Shown here piece after piece: positions 26,583 through 36,400 of a DNA stretch of 64,000 nucleotides. The translations under genes were made by a program, and so were the position numbers. How positions within the stretch are numbered: position 1 is the stretch's first letter; each line of letters opens with the position of its first letter. Below the pieces are notes generated by a model. That model did not search any database, was not told where the DNA came from, and worked only from the letters and a program-made list of their open reading frames with translations. This DNA comes from Terriglobales bacterium (GTDB lineage: Bacteria; Acidobacteriota; Terriglobia; Terriglobales; Acidobacteriaceae). Location: positions 62,001-126,000 of the forward strand of contig DASTZZ010000019.1 in the NCBI GenBank assembly GCA_035764005.1, in the 5' to 3' direction.

Positions 26583-27995
26583 ATGTATTCGCGCCTTTCA
26601 CGCAATTCCGTTTACTTGGCGATAGCCTATTTTGGGTTAGTTCTTGCTCTTCTTTTTTGGGCTGGCTGCGGTGGCACAAGCGCAAGTAGCTCCTCGACGC
26701 CCAGCGCAGGCAACAATCCTTCCACGGGAGGATCTCAACCGGGAAGCGGCAGCAGCGGCTCTGGCGGGAGTAGTGGAACGGGAGGTACAAGCGCGGGCTC
26801 CGGCGGAAGCGGCGGAACTTCCGGGAGCTCTGGCGGCAGTGCAAGCTCCGGCGGCAGTGGAGGCTCGGGCGGGACTGGGGGGTCCAATGCGGGAGCGAGT
26901 GGCGCAACATTTTTCTATGTTTCGGTTGCAACGGATAGTGCGCGCATTGGAGGGTACAAAGTCGATTACAACGGCGCAACTCTGACAGAAGTTCCAGGAT
27001 CGCCTTTCAACGAGCAGGGCGGAACAACACCCGGTGTGCTGGTCGTGAGCAAGAAGTTTGTCTTCGGATCGGAAGCACACATCTCGACCACCTCCTCTTC
27101 AAACAGTTCGGCGATCATCACTAGTTTTCGCCCGGATGCAGCCAGTGGCACTCTGACCCAGGTGGGAACGCTGACTCTGCCCAATAACGGTCAAGCTGCG
27201 CTGTTCACCGAGCCGACCGGTCACAATCTTTATGTCATTGACAGCTCCAATAACATTCTGACTCTCGTGATCAATCCTGACGGAACGCTCACGAACACGG
27301 GATCAAGCCTTCACCTGGCCGACGGTATCAGTTCGCTGGCGGTGAGTCCAAACGGGCAACTGGCCTATGTGGTTGCATACAACGGTACTTTCACAACGGG
27401 ATTTACTGACGAGCTAATTGTCCTCAACCGCGACCCAAACTCCGGCAAGCTGACAGTTAACCATCAGGTAAATAGCAAGCAGCATCTCGATGAGGTGCAA
27501 TTTGATACCTCGGGCAGGTATCTTCTGATCCTTTCCAGCTCCTCGGATCACATGAACGTCTATTCGGTCGACTACTCGACCGGAGACGCGACTCCTGTTC
27601 CGGGCTCTCCATTCGCGACAACCCGCGGTACATCGGTTCCGAATTCATCTGACTTCACCAGAGACTTCCGCATGGATCCCTCGGGCAAGTTTCTTTACGT
27701 GCTAAATGCCAACGCCGCAAATCAAAAACCGGAATACGTCTCGGTGTTCTCCTTTGCGGAGGCAACCGGAACGCTGGCGCCGGTGCAACAGTTTGATATG
27801 CCGCCGGGGACAACTCCGGTGACTCTCGTCGTCGATCCATTGGCTGTTTTTGTTGTGAATACCAATTCGGGATTCAATCCGAGCAACATCGACGTGCTGC
27901 GACGAGATGCGAATACCGGCATGCTGAGCGCAGGCGGAAGTCCCACGATCGTGCAGCGGAGCGGTCTTGGCCAGGCGGGTGAGGTGCAGTTCTAG
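26583..27995 (+). CDS. lipoprotein with lactonase-type beta-propeller
   Basis: A 470-residue lipoprotein: signal with lipobox FWAGC (Cys about residue 29), then about 80 residues of Gly/Ser repeats (GGSGGTGGS type), then a seven-bladed propeller of the 6-phosphogluconolactonase/YncE type. Blade repeats are visible as FFYVSVATDSARIGGYKV, HNLYVIDSSNNILTLVI, LAYVVAYNGT, YLLILSSSSDHMNVYSVD and FLYVLNANAANQKPEYVSVF. Surface display is likely; catalytic activity is not implied. The ATG at 26583 has GGAG eight bases upstream and gives a normal signal peptide, unlike the longer open frame. Confidence 0.8.
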   Translation: MYSRLSRNSVYLAIAYFGLVLALLFWAGCGGTSASSSSTPSAGNNPSTGGSQPGSGSSGSGGSSGTGGTSAGSGGSGGTSGSSGGSASSGGSGGSGGTGGSNAGASGATFFYVSVATDSARIGGYKVDYNGATLTEVPGSPFNEQGGTTPGVLVVSKKFVFGSEAHISTTSSSNSSAIITSFRPDAASGTLTQVGTLTLPNNGQAALFTEPTGHNLYVIDSSNNILTLVINPDGTLTNTGSSLHLADGISSLAVSPNGQLAYVVAYNGTFTTGFTDELIVLNRDPNSGKLTVNHQVNSKQHLDEVQFDTSGRYLLILSSSSDHMNVYSVDYSTGDATPVPGSPFATTRGTSVPNSSDFTRDFRMDPSGKFLYVLNANAANQKPEYVSVFSFAEATGTLAPVQQFDMPPGTTPVTLVVDPLAVFVVNTNSGFNPSNIDVLRRDANTGMLSAGGSPTIVQRSGLGQAGEVQF

Positions 27996-28020
27996 GATTT
28001 ATAAAGCAAACTGGGAATCA

Positions 28021-28046
28021 CCACCCGCTACCGCAGGTGGTTCTGT
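28021..28046 (-). repeat. solitary end of the 135-140-bp dispersed repeat (copy C)
   Basis: This 26-mer matches the inverse of the left end of the repeat at 58044 in 24 of 26 positions (core CCCGCTACCGC, end GGTTCTGT). It lies between the lactonase lipoprotein and the GH16 gene and overlaps the first possible GH16 start codon. Confidence 0.65.
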
Positions 28047-28057
28047 ATATTTACCGG

Positions 28058-28906
28058 GTGATCGACAGGCGTTCTGGCGCTTTTGCGGCACTACTTGCTT
28101 TCTTTCTTTTCGTCAGCGGCTCGGCGCAACCAAGCTCCCATTCCAAATGGATTCTCACCTGGCACGACGAATTCAACGCTGCCGACGGCACTTCCGTCGA
28201 TTCCCAAAAGTGGACAGCTGAGATTGGCGGCAATGGCTGGGGAAATAATGAACTCGAGTACTACACAGCCAGCCCGCGCAATGCTCGCCAGAAGCACGGC
28301 TCGCTAGTCATTGAAGCGATTCGAGAGCCCTTCAGGGGCACCGACGGTGTGAAGAGGAATTACACGTCAGCTCGCCTCAAAACTGAAGGTAAGTTTTCGC
28401 AGGCTTACGGCCGCTTTGAAGCTCGGATAAAAATGCCTAAGGGTAAGGGAATGTGGCCTGCGTTCTGGCTGCTGGGCGACGACATCGGCTCGGTGCACTG
28501 GCCCAACTGCGGCGAGATTGACATCGTCGAGAACATCGGAATTGAACCATCAACGATTCACGGAACCATTCATGGTCCCGGTTATTCCGGAGCGCACGGC
28601 ATCGGCTCACCTTTTACGTTGCCGGACAACAAACACTTCAGCGATCACTTCCACCTGTTTGCAATTGAATGGGAGCCGACGGAGATTCGCTTCTATGTCG
28701 ATGATCATCTGTATGCAACGCGACGCCCTGCCGATCTTCCGGCTGGAACGAAGTGGGTGTATGACCATCCTTTTTTCATCATCCTGAATCTCGCAGTCGG
28801 CGGAAATTGGCCCGGCAATCCGGATGAGACCACGCAGTTTCCGCAGAAGATGCTAGTGGATTACGTTCGTGTTTATCGCCGAGCTGAAGCGAACGCTGCG
28901 AAGTGA
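28058..28906 (+). CDS. secreted glycoside hydrolase family 16 (beta-glucanase/laminarinase-like)
   Basis: A 282-residue exported enzyme. The signal is MIDRRSGAFAALLAFFLFVSGSAQ when read from GTG 28058. The GH16 catalytic signature GEIDIVENIG supplies nucleophile Glu153, assisting Asp155 and acid/base Glu158. Other family features are WHDEFN near the start, YYTASPRNARQKHGSLVIEA, YGRFEARIKMPKGKGMWPAFWLLG, and DHFHLFAIEWEPTEIRFYVDD. GH16 enzymes of this type cut beta-1,3 or mixed-linkage glucans. The earlier GTG at 28037 lies inside the repeat end, so 28058 is preferred; neither has a clear Shine-Dalgarno. Confidence 0.88.
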   Translation: MIDRRSGAFAALLAFFLFVSGSAQPSSHSKWILTWHDEFNAADGTSVDSQKWTAEIGGNGWGNNELEYYTASPRNARQKHGSLVIEAIREPFRGTDGVKRNYTSARLKTEGKFSQAYGRFEARIKMPKGKGMWPAFWLLGDDIGSVHWPNCGEIDIVENIGIEPSTIHGTIHGPGYSGAHGIGSPFTLPDNKHFSDHFHLFAIEWEPTEIRFYVDDHLYATRRPADLPAGTKWVYDHPFFIILNLAVGGNWPGNPDETTQFPQKMLVDYVRVYRRAEANAAK

Positions 28907-28969
28907 GCAGCAAAGAGATCAATCAAGCGTCTGCTCGTTGTGGCGTTGTTCATCCAGCCGGGAAACAAC

Positions 28970-29767
28970 TCAGATTGCCGCAGCGCGCTCCTTCTCGCGA
29001 TGCAGGAACCTGCGAATTCCCCAGTCGTATAGCCCTGCGCCAATCAAGCCTCCTAACAGCGGACCCGCGATGGGAACAATCCAATCCCAACTGCCGTCGG
29101 TGAGGCCGTTGTTGCGAAATCCGACTGCGACAGTGAGCAATCGTGGGCCAAAGTCGCGCGCAGGATTGATTGCGTATCCGTGCATGCCGCCGAAGCTCAT
29201 GCCGATCGCGACGACTACCAGACCAACCATCAGCGGAGTCATGTTCGCGCCCGGAGGCATATTGAATTCGTCGATGATGGCGAAAATCAGCAGGAGCAGC
29301 AGCGCGGTGCCGACTACCTGGTCGAAGAATCCTGCCGAAAGAATTGCGGGAAATGCTGGAAACGTAGTGAAGACTCCGGCCGTCTTCTCCAGCGTCGGAT
29401 CGACCTGATGAAAAGCCGGAAGATAGTTGCGATAGACGACCGCCGCCGCAGCAAATGCTCCGGCTGTCTGCGCGATGGAGTAAGGAATGACTTTGCGCCA
29501 GGAGAATCCACGAAAGACAGCAAAGGCGAGCGTGACCGCAGGATTCAAATGGGCTCCGGAGATTTTCCCGGCGACGTAGATGCCCATTGTGACCGCGAGT
29601 CCCCAGCCGATGGTGATGTTGGTGAATCCGCCATGAACGACTTCGCCGGGAATTTTGGTTGGGAAGAGCACCGTCATGGCAACGACGCCGGTGCCAAAAA
29701 GGATAAGAACAAATGTTCCGAGAAATTCCGCGATCAGTTCAGCGGCCAGCCCAGGTTTCCGCTCCAC
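28970..29767 (-). CDS. glpF: glycerol uptake facilitator (MIP/aquaporin family)
   Basis: A 265-residue channel with six membrane helices and two half-helices. The NPA boxes are HLNPAVTLAF (Asn75) and GYAINPARDFGPR (Asn201). The Asp right after NPAR is typical of glycerol facilitators rather than water channels, as is the long loop (residues 118-145) before helix 4. It allows passive entry of glycerol and small polyols. No glycerol kinase is adjacent. GTG start with GGAGGG nine bases upstream. It converges with GH16 and is separate from the che operon. Confidence 0.9.
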   Translation of the reverse strand: MERKPGLAAELIAEFLGTFVLILFGTGVVAMTVLFPTKIPGEVVHGGFTNITIGWGLAVTMGIYVAGKISGAHLNPAVTLAFAVFRGFSWRKVIPYSIAQTAGAFAAAAVVYRNYLPAFHQVDPTLEKTAGVFTTFPAFPAILSAGFFDQVVGTALLLLLIFAIIDEFNMPPGANMTPLMVGLVVVAIGMSFGGMHGYAINPARDFGPRLLTVAVGFRNNGLTDGSWDWIVPIAGPLLGGLIGAGLYDWGIRRFLHREKERAAAI

Positions 29768-29841
29768 GCTTCAGGTCCCTCCGCGTCGGCATTGCCGAAG
29801 CGAAGTAGTGTATCAGCGAAATGCGCGTGTGCAGCTTCTAT

Positions 29842-30585
29842 TCACTGCTGCTGGACGGTCTTGAAATGCTCTTCCAGCGAGCGCACGTACTCGCGTTCTG
29901 CAGCCAACTCCGATTGAAGCTTCTTTACCAATCCTTCGAGGCGAGCAATCTCGACTCTGAGTTTTGTCACGTCAGAAGAAGCGCTTGCTGAAATCTTCGG
30001 TGCGCCGTTTGCGGGAGCAGGAGTTGGACTTGGCATAGGTACCGCCGCGGAAGTGGATGGCGTCGGAGGAGCCGGGAAATCCGCCACAGCAGTAGCTTGC
30101 GGCGCGGCTATAGGTTTGGGCTTTGCGGCGCTTCCATTGGCAGCGGGAGCCGCGAAAATGCTGCTTAATGCTGCTGCGGCATTCGTGGGAGCAGGGGCGG
30201 GGGGTTCGTTGTCGCTTTTTAGCAAGTGCTTCACACGCGTGATCAGATCTTGCGGCTGGAACGGTTTGCGAATAAGTTCGTCGGCTTTCACCGAGAAGGC
30301 TTTTTCAGCGACGGCGCGATTCACTACACCAGACATCAAAATCACAGGCGTGCCATTCAGCTTCGGATGCTGCTTGATGCTTTGGCAAACTTCGTAGCCG
30401 TCTTTGTCGGGCATGATCACGTCGGTGATCACGACATCGGGTTTGCTCTGCTCGATGCTGGTCAGAGCGGTGGCCGCGTCGGGATAGGCGACTACGTCGA
30501 TGTTCTCGCGCCGAAACGCGATCTTGATTACCTCGCGCATGGTGGCGCTGTCGTCGATGAATACAACGGTTGGGGTGGTTGACAT
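29842..30585 (-). CDS. response regulator: receiver + Ala/Pro linker + coiled coil
   Basis: A 247-residue protein. The receiver (1-122) has acidic pair in FIDDSATMRE, phosphoacceptor Asp55 in VVITDVIMPDKDGY, and Lys in IRKPFQPQ. An Ala/Pro-rich linker (about 127-205) leads to a C-terminal coiled coil (KLRVEIARLEGLVKKLQSELAAEREYVRSLEEH). This build resembles adaptor-type regulators such as FrzS that act through protein contacts, not DNA binding. It is the last gene of the che operon; its ATG abuts the preceding TAA. It is a candidate output protein of system 1. Confidence 0.85.
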   Translation of the reverse strand: MSTTPTVVFIDDSATMREVIKIAFRRENIDVVAYPDAATALTSIEQSKPDVVITDVIMPDKDGYEVCQSIKQHPKLNGTPVILMSGVVNRAVAEKAFSVKADELIRKPFQPQDLITRVKHLLKSDNEPPAPAPTNAAAALSSIFAAPAANGSAAKPKPIAAPQATAVADFPAPPTPSTSAAVPMPSPTPAPANGAPKISASASSDVTKLRVEIARLEGLVKKLQSELAAEREYVRSLEEHFKTVQQQ

Positions 30586-31347
30586 TTAGACCTCTCCCTC
30601 GAGCAAGTTGGCGCCCTCGTCGAGTTCGCGCAACGCATCCAGCATCAACTCCGTCGCCGAACGCAGTACTGTCCGAGTGGTTGCGCTAGCGCCTGGGACA
30701 AATTTGTAAACTCCGTTTTCGATTCCGTTCGTCCGCTTGACGATCTCAATTACAGCATCATCGCCAATCAGTTCACCGGCTTCCGCATGCGAGATATCAC
30801 CGCCGTCGAAGAACATGACGCCGTCGAGATCGGCAGCATTGATATGCAGCGCTCCAGATTGCCTGGATTGCGCGAGCATCTGCACAACTCCAAGCAGATC
30901 AAGATGGGAAAGATTGCCGCTGAGCGCCGTCTCGGATCCGCCCAGCATCTGCGTCGGCTGGAAGCCTTCGTCGTGGCTCTTCAGGAACGTCCGCACGTGC
31001 GCAGCGATGTGATCCGGACCAAGCTTGCGATCGACGTAGTCGTCGCATCCAGCGCGGAACGCCGCCATAAGTGCGTGATCCCCGCCTTCGCCGAGTGCAA
31101 TGATGGGAATGTGCGACGTCTTCTGATCACCATGGACGATGCGTGGCAGATCGAGCGCGCTCATCTCGCGCAAGTTGGTGGCACAAAGGATTGCGGAGGG
31201 CGTGTCCCATTCCAGCATGGTCAGCGCGTACGCTGCCTGCGTGCTATGCGTGACTTCCATGCCTTCCTGCTTGAGCGCGTCTGTGAGGCGCTTCGCGAAG
31301 AAGACATTGCTATCGATAAGCAGCAGCTTTGCCGAGGATTCGCTCAT
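30586..31347 (-). CDS. degenerate receiver + DUF4388 protein (PatA/PixG-like)
   Basis: A 253-residue protein. The N-terminal receiver-like domain (about 8-122) starts LLLIDSNVFFAKRL, but the phosphoacceptor position reads SAILCATNL, with Ala instead of Asp, so it is a pseudo-receiver. A DUF4388 domain follows (about 138-245), beginning LSGNLSHLDLLGVVQMLAQSRQSGALHI. DUF4388 is found in gliding, phototaxis and heterocyst regulators such as PatA/PixG, next to type IV pilus-type chemosensory genes. It overlaps the CheW gene before it by ATGA and abuts the next gene. Confidence 0.82.
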   Translation of the reverse strand: MSESSAKLLLIDSNVFFAKRLTDALKQEGMEVTHSTQAAYALTMLEWDTPSAILCATNLREMSALDLPRIVHGDQKTSHIPIIALGEGGDHALMAAFRAGCDDYVDRKLGPDHIAAHVRTFLKSHDEGFQPTQMLGGSETALSGNLSHLDLLGVVQMLAQSRQSGALHINAADLDGVMFFDGGDISHAEAGELIGDDAVIEIVKRTNGIENGVYKFVPGASATTRTVLRSATELMLDALRELDEGANLLEGEV

Positions 31348-31790
31348 GCCTGAGCCTCCATGGGCATGAGCCGCTCAATGTCGAGAACCTCGATGATTTC
31401 GTCGCTCAGGGACAGTAATCCGCAAATGTATTCCGGAAGCTTGCCTGTCCCAGGCTGCTGCGTCGCCTCAGCAAGCTCGCATTCTCCCGTTACGGGAATC
31501 GCAATACGCGCTGACCTGCCCTGAACCTCGCGCTCGATCACCAAATAGAACTTTCGCTCCGGAGCATCCGGGCCGACGAGCAGAGGCGCAACGTCGGCAA
31601 CTGGAACAATCTGATTTCTGCGCAGAATAACTCCGGTGAGGAGCGGCGTCGTGTGAGGGAACGATTGCATCTGCTCTTGCGCCTGGCCTCGCGGACGAGC
31701 AAGCTCGCTCACCTGCTCTGCAGGCAAGGCAAAGCGCTTCTTTCCCATGGGAAAGAGAATGTACGATCGTCGCTCGTTGAAAATGCTCAT
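31344..31790 (-). CDS. cheW: CheW-like coupling protein
   Basis: A 148-residue CheW-domain protein: RRSYILFPMGKKRFALPAEQVSELARP, then TGVILRRNQIVPVADVAPLL, and a C-terminal YICGLLSLSDEIIEVLDIERLM. CheW links receptors to CheA. The usual glycine-rich turn is altered (TGVILRRNQ for xGxxNLRG), so partner preference may differ from standard CheW. ATGA overlaps at both ends place it tightly within the operon. Confidence 0.85.
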   Translation of the reverse strand: MSIFNERRSYILFPMGKKRFALPAEQVSELARPRGQAQEQMQSFPHTTPLLTGVILRRNQIVPVADVAPLLVGPDAPERKFYLVIEREVQGRSARIAIPVTGECELAEATQQPGTGKLPEYICGLLSLSDEIIEVLDIERLMPMEAQA

Positions 31791-32317
31791 CGCGCCACTA
31801 TGGCAAACTTACTTTCTTTTCTTTCCGCGGGACATGCTGCTGCAAGCAGCGCAGTCTCCGCCTTGCTCAGAAATGCTTCAGCACGCACCACGGGTACGAC
31901 GCGGGCTTCGATAAGCGTGAGTCCGCGATACCAGTTGCGCTCTTCGCCGGTGAATGCAACCGGGAGCTTGTGAATCGCATAGATCTCTTTCATGCCGTCA
32001 ATCGATTCCACTGCTAAAGCTGCAGGAGCATGACGAAGGATCATCACTCGCGCCGGCTGCCTCTCTGGAATGCGGAAATGCGTGCACGCATCCACAACGA
32101 AGGTGGTTTTACCCTGCCGTTCCAGCGTGTGCTTCACCTTCGCAAATCTGTCTTGAAATGCATACGAAACAAAATTCTTCAGTGCTGCGGTCTCGCGAAT
32201 CTCTTCCACGGCTGGCGCGGCGATTGCGAAGTGCGCGCCGCCCGCAGAAAACAAAATCACTGTCTCTTGGGCACGCCGTGGCGTACTGGCCTGCGCTCGT
32301 GATTGCGAAATCTTCAC
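31787..32317 (-). CDS. CheW-like protein, divergent
   Basis: A 176-residue protein with a basic 17-residue lead and a CheW-like fold (TVILFSAGGAHFAIAAPAVEEIRET ... ALAVESIDGMKEIYAIHKLP ... WYRGLTLIEARVVPVVRAEAFL). It carries an insertion (about 45-80) and lacks the classic NLRG loop. With two more CheW genes in this operon it may serve a separate branch or act as a structural array subunit. Its GTG start overlaps the cheB stop (TAGTG) and its stop overlaps the next start (ATGA). Confidence 0.75.
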   Translation of the reverse strand: MKISQSRAQASTPRRAQETVILFSAGGAHFAIAAPAVEEIRETAALKNFVSYAFQDRFAKVKHTLERQGKTTFVVDACTHFRIPERQPARVMILRHAPAALAVESIDGMKEIYAIHKLPVAFTGEERNWYRGLTLIEARVVPVVRAEAFLSKAETALLAAACPAERKESKFAIVAR

Positions 32318-33450
32318 TACGCACCTGCCTTCGCACCGTGCACCTGCAGAACCCGCTTTTCGATTGCAGCAAAGATGTTCTCGATGGGCAGCACCTGATC
32401 GACAACACCATTTCGGATTGCTTCGGCGTTCATTCCGAATATCACGGAGGTCGCTTCGTCCTGCGCGATGATGTACCCGCCGGCGCTCTTCATGGCCTGC
32501 GCTCCACGAACTCCATCATTTCCCATTCCGGTCATCACGACTCCGATCGAGAGCGGACCGGCATATTCCGCCGTGCTTTCCAAAGTCACATCCGCGCATG
32601 GCCGGTAACCGAGGATCCGTGGGCCATCGTCGAGGGTCACGCGCCCGGTCGCGGACACCCGCATGTGGTGCGAGCCCGGGCAGATGTACGCAGTGCCGGG
32701 TGCAAGAATGTCTCCGGCTTCTGCTTCCTTCACGCGAATCGCGCATGCGTCCGACAGCTGCTGGCTGAACTGCGATGTAAACGTGCCCGGCATGTGCTGC
32801 ACGATCAGCAATGCTCCCGGAAATTCACGTGGGAATGCCGGCAAGAATTTCATCAGCGTTGCAGGCCCACCGGTTGAAGCCGCAATCACTACCAGCGGGA
32901 ACTTGCCATTCGATTTTGCGGCTTGCGTGGCCGCCCGCGGCGATTCCGTTTTCGCAGCAGGAGCCACTCCGGGTTCGGTCCGAGGAGCTGAACTCGCAAC
33001 CTCGTGCGCGACTTTCGTTCGCGATGCCGTGCGTACTACGCGCACTTTGGCCGCAACGCGGAGCTTGCGCACGAGTTCGTCGCGCACGCTGCTCATATCG
33101 AGGTCTACGCCGCTGTTCGGCTTGGCTACAAAATCGATGGCCCCGAGCTGAAGCGCTTTGAGCGTGATCTCCGCTCCTTCTTTCGATTCCGAGCTCACGA
33201 CCACAATCGGACGCGGATTCGTGGACATGATCTGCTCAGTCGCCTGCAGCCCATCGAGATGGGGCATGTTGATATCCATCGTGATCACATCGGGCTTCAG
33301 CGATTCCGACTGGCTCACTGCCTCGCGTCCGTCGCGAGCCTCTCCCGCGACTTCGAATCCCGGCTCAGCAAGCAAGATGCTGTGCAGCACCTTGCGCATG
33401 AAAGCCGAGTCGTCGGCAATGAGCACCCGAATTTTGCCTTGAGCCGCCAT
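32317..33450 (-). CDS. cheB: CheB protein-glutamate methylesterase (system 1)
   Basis: A 377-residue CheB. The receiver (1-120) has phosphoacceptor Asp59 in VITMDINMPHLDG. A linker of about 60 residues leads to the methylesterase with the triad Ser192 (AASTGGP), His219 (VQHMP) and Asp312 (MTGMGNDG). It removes methyl groups from receptor glutamates and may deamidate glutamines, working against the CheR of the same operon. It lies three bases after cheA and overlaps the divergent cheW. Confidence 0.95.
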   Translation of the reverse strand: MAAQGKIRVLIADDSAFMRKVLHSILLAEPGFEVAGEARDGREAVSQSESLKPDVITMDINMPHLDGLQATEQIMSTNPRPIVVVSSESKEGAEITLKALQLGAIDFVAKPNSGVDLDMSSVRDELVRKLRVAAKVRVVRTASRTKVAHEVASSAPRTEPGVAPAAKTESPRAATQAAKSNGKFPLVVIAASTGGPATLMKFLPAFPREFPGALLIVQHMPGTFTSQFSQQLSDACAIRVKEAEAGDILAPGTAYICPGSHHMRVSATGRVTLDDGPRILGYRPCADVTLESTAEYAGPLSIGVVMTGMGNDGVRGAQAMKSAGGYIIAQDEATSVIFGMNAEAIRNGVVDQVLPIENIFAAIEKRVLQVHGAKAGA

Positions 33451-33453
33451 CGC

Positions 33454-36400
33454 TTAAACCGCCGGTAGAGACGCGGCGTGCGTCTCCCCTTTCATCACCG
33501 GTCCGTGTGCCGGACCGATCAAATTCGTTACCGCTGCAATCAACTGCTCATCCTGCACTGGCTTCGTCAGGAATCCTGCTGCGCCTTCTTTTTCTGCGCG
33601 CTCACGATGCTTTGCTCCTGCGCGCGACGTCACGACCATCACGGGAATGCCTTTGGTCTCGGCATTCTGGCGTAGGTGCATCATCAGCTCGTAGCCGTTG
33701 GTGCGCGGCATTTCCAGATCGGTAATGATCAGATCGCAGCGAGTCTGCAGCGCGATTTCCAGAGCTTCAAGACCATCGGCGGCCAGGCGCACGCGATAAC
33801 CGGCTTTTTCCAGCATGCGTCCGACGAACTTGCGCACGCTGATCGAATCGTCGGCAAGAATGACAACCTTTTCCTGACGCAAAGGCTCCATTGCCGCTTC
33901 GGGAATCTCGCCGGCTGCGAGCGCAGCCGCGCCGGGCGCAAAGATGCGGGCTGCAGTGGCGTTCGTCATCAACGGACGGCGTTCAATGGCCTCGCCAGCG
34001 ACCAGACGATTCACGTCGATTAAGAGAATAAGGCTGCCGTCGGGTGCAATCGTCGCTCCCGGAAAGAGCTTTACATTACGCAGATACTCGCCGAGGTTCT
34101 TGATCACGATTTCGTCCTTGCGCAGAACCTCGTCGATGATCACGCCGACGGAACGCCCGGCGACGCTGACGATCACCAGATGATAAAAACCATTTACCGG
34201 CTCGACGTGAGCAAGCCCAAGCTGGGAATCGAGGCGCACAACCTCGGTCACTACATCGCGAACTTTCGTGAGCAGCTTGCCGCCGACTTCTTCAATCGTG
34301 CTCGCCGGTACACGGCGGATTTCTTCAACGAATGAAAGTGGGAATGCAAAGGAAATGTCGCTGCAACGCACGAACAGCGCTTGCGAAATGATCAGCGTGA
34401 GCGGGACCTTCAATGTGAAGCGTGTGCCGAGGTCCTTCTGTGTATCGACATCGATTTCGCCGTTCAACGTGGTGAGGTTGGCGCGAACCACGTCGAGTCC
34501 GACTCCGCGTCCCGCGAGTTCGGTCTTGCGCTGGGCGGTCGAAAAGCCTGGATGGAAGAGCAGTTCCAGCAGATCTCGTTCTGCCAGGCGCTCCGCTTGC
34601 TCCTCCGAGTAGATGCCCTGATCCACCGCCGTCTTGCGAACCTTCTCGTAGTCGATGCCTTTTCCGTCATCTTCAACTTCGATGTAGATGTGATTGCCGC
34701 GATGGTACGCGCGAACGGCAACGTTGCCGTGGTCGGTCTTGCCGGCGTTGTATCTCTCCTCAGAGCTTTCGAGACCATGCGCGACGGCATTGCGCACGAG
34801 ATGAATCAGCGGATCCGATATTTGTTGAATAATGCTGTTATCAAGTTCCGTTTCGGCGCCGCTGAGAGTCAGTTCAACCTGTTTGCCTGCGGCTTTAGCG
34901 GCATCGCGAACCGTTCGCGAAATACGTGTGTAGAGGTTCCCAATTGGAACCATTCGCGCCTGAGTAATTTCATCCTGCAGACGATGAGCAAGCTTTGTGA
35001 ACTCATCGATGTCAGAATCGACGCGACGAACGAAGCCATCGAGCTGCGTGAGGACTTCGGTCACGTCGGCCGAGATTTCCGTCAGAGAGCGCGAAAGGAT
35101 GCTGTAGTCATCGTAACGATCCCACTCCAGTTCGCTAAATTCTGAAGAATCGCTAAATCCACCGACCAAGCCATGAGAGCCGGTTGAGGAGAACGAGGAG
35201 GTAAACATTCCCGTCAACCGGCTGAATTCGTGCTTCTCCTGGAAGTCGGAGATCTTCTCTGACATTCTTCCCTTGGAGAAGTTCAGCACTTCGGCGAGCC
35301 GCTGCAGCTCTGTGAGACGGCCCAGCATTCGCGTACGGTTAATCACCAGTTCGCCGACGGCGTTCATCATGCTGTCGAGGCGCTCGAGAGCGATGCGAAC
35401 CGATTTCGACTGCGGCAGCGCTGCAGGCTCCTTGCTGCGCAGCCCGGCGATGATCTCCGGCTCTTGCTCCGAGTCGGAACTGTCTTCGAAGACGTTCTTT
35501 GCTGGTGTGGCGGTGGCTTCGGACTTCGTCTGAACAGGTAGCGGCGCAGGCACAACGGTAGTTTCTTTTGCACGCTCAACGGGCTGATCTGACTCTTCAG
35601 CGGGCGCGAGCGCGCGCAGCCTGCTCAGCAGCGACTTTACTGTAACTTGCAAAGTTGCTTCGTCCGGCCACTGGCGATAGACGAATTTCTTGATTGCATC
35701 AACGGCTTCGAAGCAGAGATCGATGACCTTTTGACTCGGCTTGATCTCTCCGTCGCGGACGTGACCGATCAGGTCTTCGGCACGATGCGCCACATGCGAA
35801 ATTCTCTGCAGGCCCACCTGCGCGGCGGAGCCTTTGATCGTGTGCATCGAGCGGAAAAGGCGATTTACCGTTTCAGGATCGGCCGAGCTTTCCAAGGTCA
35901 GCAGGCAATCTTGCACGATTTGAAGGTGCTCTTCCGCTTCCGGAACAAAGAATTCCAGAATCTCCGCAGGCACGTCGCCGTCGGGTTCCAGATCTGGAAT
36001 ATCAGCGCCTGGACTCGCGGCAGCAGCAGCGACGACTGGCCGGGGCGCCGACTGTGGCTGCGCAATTTCAGTCCGCGCAGGCACATCGATCTTTGCTGCG
36101 GGCTCGGGCTGCAGAGCAGCTTCGGGCTTTACTTCAGTCTTATTCTCAGCTTTTGCACTGCTCTCGGCGGCAAGCGGCAGATCTGCCTTTTGATGCAGAT
36201 TCACCGGTGCAACGTAATCTTCCACGGGCTGCGGTGCTTGCACCGCAGGCTCGAAGGCGAAAGCATAACGCAGCTTAAACGCGCTGATCTCTTCTTCGCT
36301 CTCGATTCCGTTGGCGCTGATCATCAGCAAATCGGATTCAAGAACGGCGATGCCTTCAGAAATAAACTCAGTGATCGGTCCGGTCGCATCTGCAGCGATG

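Noticed and set aside
26761-26900. Possible tandem-repeat or CRISPR-like pattern
   Set aside because: It is the degenerate codon repeat of the Gly/Ser linker, without constant spacers. No CRISPR array was seen in the window.
28907-28969. GAGCAG/CTGCTC arms between GH16 and glpF as terminator
   Set aside because: Only a six-base stem with a long loop and no T-run; too weak to support.
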